DNA from: Gallionella sp. | GTDB taxonomy: Bacteria; Pseudomonadota; Gammaproteobacteria; Burkholderiales; Gallionellaceae | Direction of reading: 5' to 3' | Length of the DNA stretch: 56,696 bases | Assembly: GCA_030682375.1 (NCBI GenBank) | Contig: JAUXOL010000007.1 | Span: 1-56,696, forward strand | Part shown: in pieces, positions 56,569 through 56,696 of the stretch | Layout of the letters: every line of letters starts with the position of its first letter | Numbering within the stretch: position 1 is the stretch's first letter | The notes under the pieces: model-generated | Told to the model about the DNA's origin: nothing | What the model saw: the letters and a program-made list of their open reading frames with translations, nothing else | The model's database searches: none | Translations under genes and position numbers: made by a program

Positions 56569-56696
56569 ATGGCACAAGTCATCAACACAAACATCGGTTC
56601 CCTGAACGCACAGCGTAACCTGAACACATCCCAAAGCTCGATGCAAGTCGCGCTGCAGCGCTTGTCTTCCGGACTGCGTGTCAACAGTGCCAAGGA
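56569..56696 (+). CDS. second flagellin (partial, 5' end only)
   Basis: The visible 42 codons ([20 protein letters not shown], then [20 protein letters not shown]) differ from the first flagellin at only a few positions. The ribosome site AAGGAGAG precedes the ATG. The gene runs off the window edge. Confidence 0.93.
   Translation, partial: MAQVINTNIGSLNAQRNLNTSQSSMQVALQRLSSGLRVNSAK

Overview
The window is chromosomal DNA from a betaproteobacterium, probably of the Nitrosomonadales (a Gallionella/Sideroxydans-like lineage is my best guess, at moderate confidence). The support is the housekeeping blocks: hisCBHAFIE-HIT-tatABC, degQ-nif3-petABC-sspAB, an rpoH with a CIRCE-type site, and fliW plus tandem flagellins. 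No rRNA, tRNA or CRISPR array was seen.

Region by region: (1) 1-5174, minus strand: a silver/copper RND efflux operon cusCBA (cusA cut by the window edge), whose adaptor carries a fused CusF domain, preceded by a small secreted His/Met/Cys-rich protein. (2) 5407-8591, visibly richer in A/T: two different TniQ-family genes flanking a small helix-turn-helix gene, ending in two 18-bp direct repeats and a TGT terminus. I read this as one end of a Tn7-like transposon inserted just upstream of rpoH; the metal operon may be its cargo. No tnsA, tnsB or tnsC is visible. (3) 8622-16052: rpoH, sspAB, petABC, a small cytochrome c, nif3 and degQ. (4) 16076-44294: a 28-kb single-strand block lying between degQ and tatC, genes that are usually close together in relatives. 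Read in transcription order it encodes a 3972-residue protein made almost wholly of 8-residue Thr-rich repeats with a Ca-binding C-terminus, a TPR/GT41 O-GlcNAc-transferase-like enzyme, a CDP-dideoxyhexose pathway, several glycosyltransferase-like and radical SAM genes, UDP-xylose synthase, and a type I secretion ABC transporter and adaptor. (5) 44694-50896: tatCBA, HIT and his genes. (6) 50982-56696: fliW, a NarL-type two-component pair, a diguanylate cyclase and two flagellin genes, the second truncated by the window edge.

The most interesting hypothesis is region 4: a dedicated make-decorate-export system for a giant repetitive surface protein. The protein would be glycosylated in the cytoplasm by the neighbouring GT41 enzyme, with sugars made by the cluster, and exported by the type I system. 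The absence of Wzx, Wzy, Wzm/Wzt or an initiating phosphoglycosyltransferase in the block argues against an ordinary O-antigen or capsule locus. The second notable system is the dual-TniQ transposon end, which may represent a Tn7-like element with two target-selection proteins and its own small regulator.
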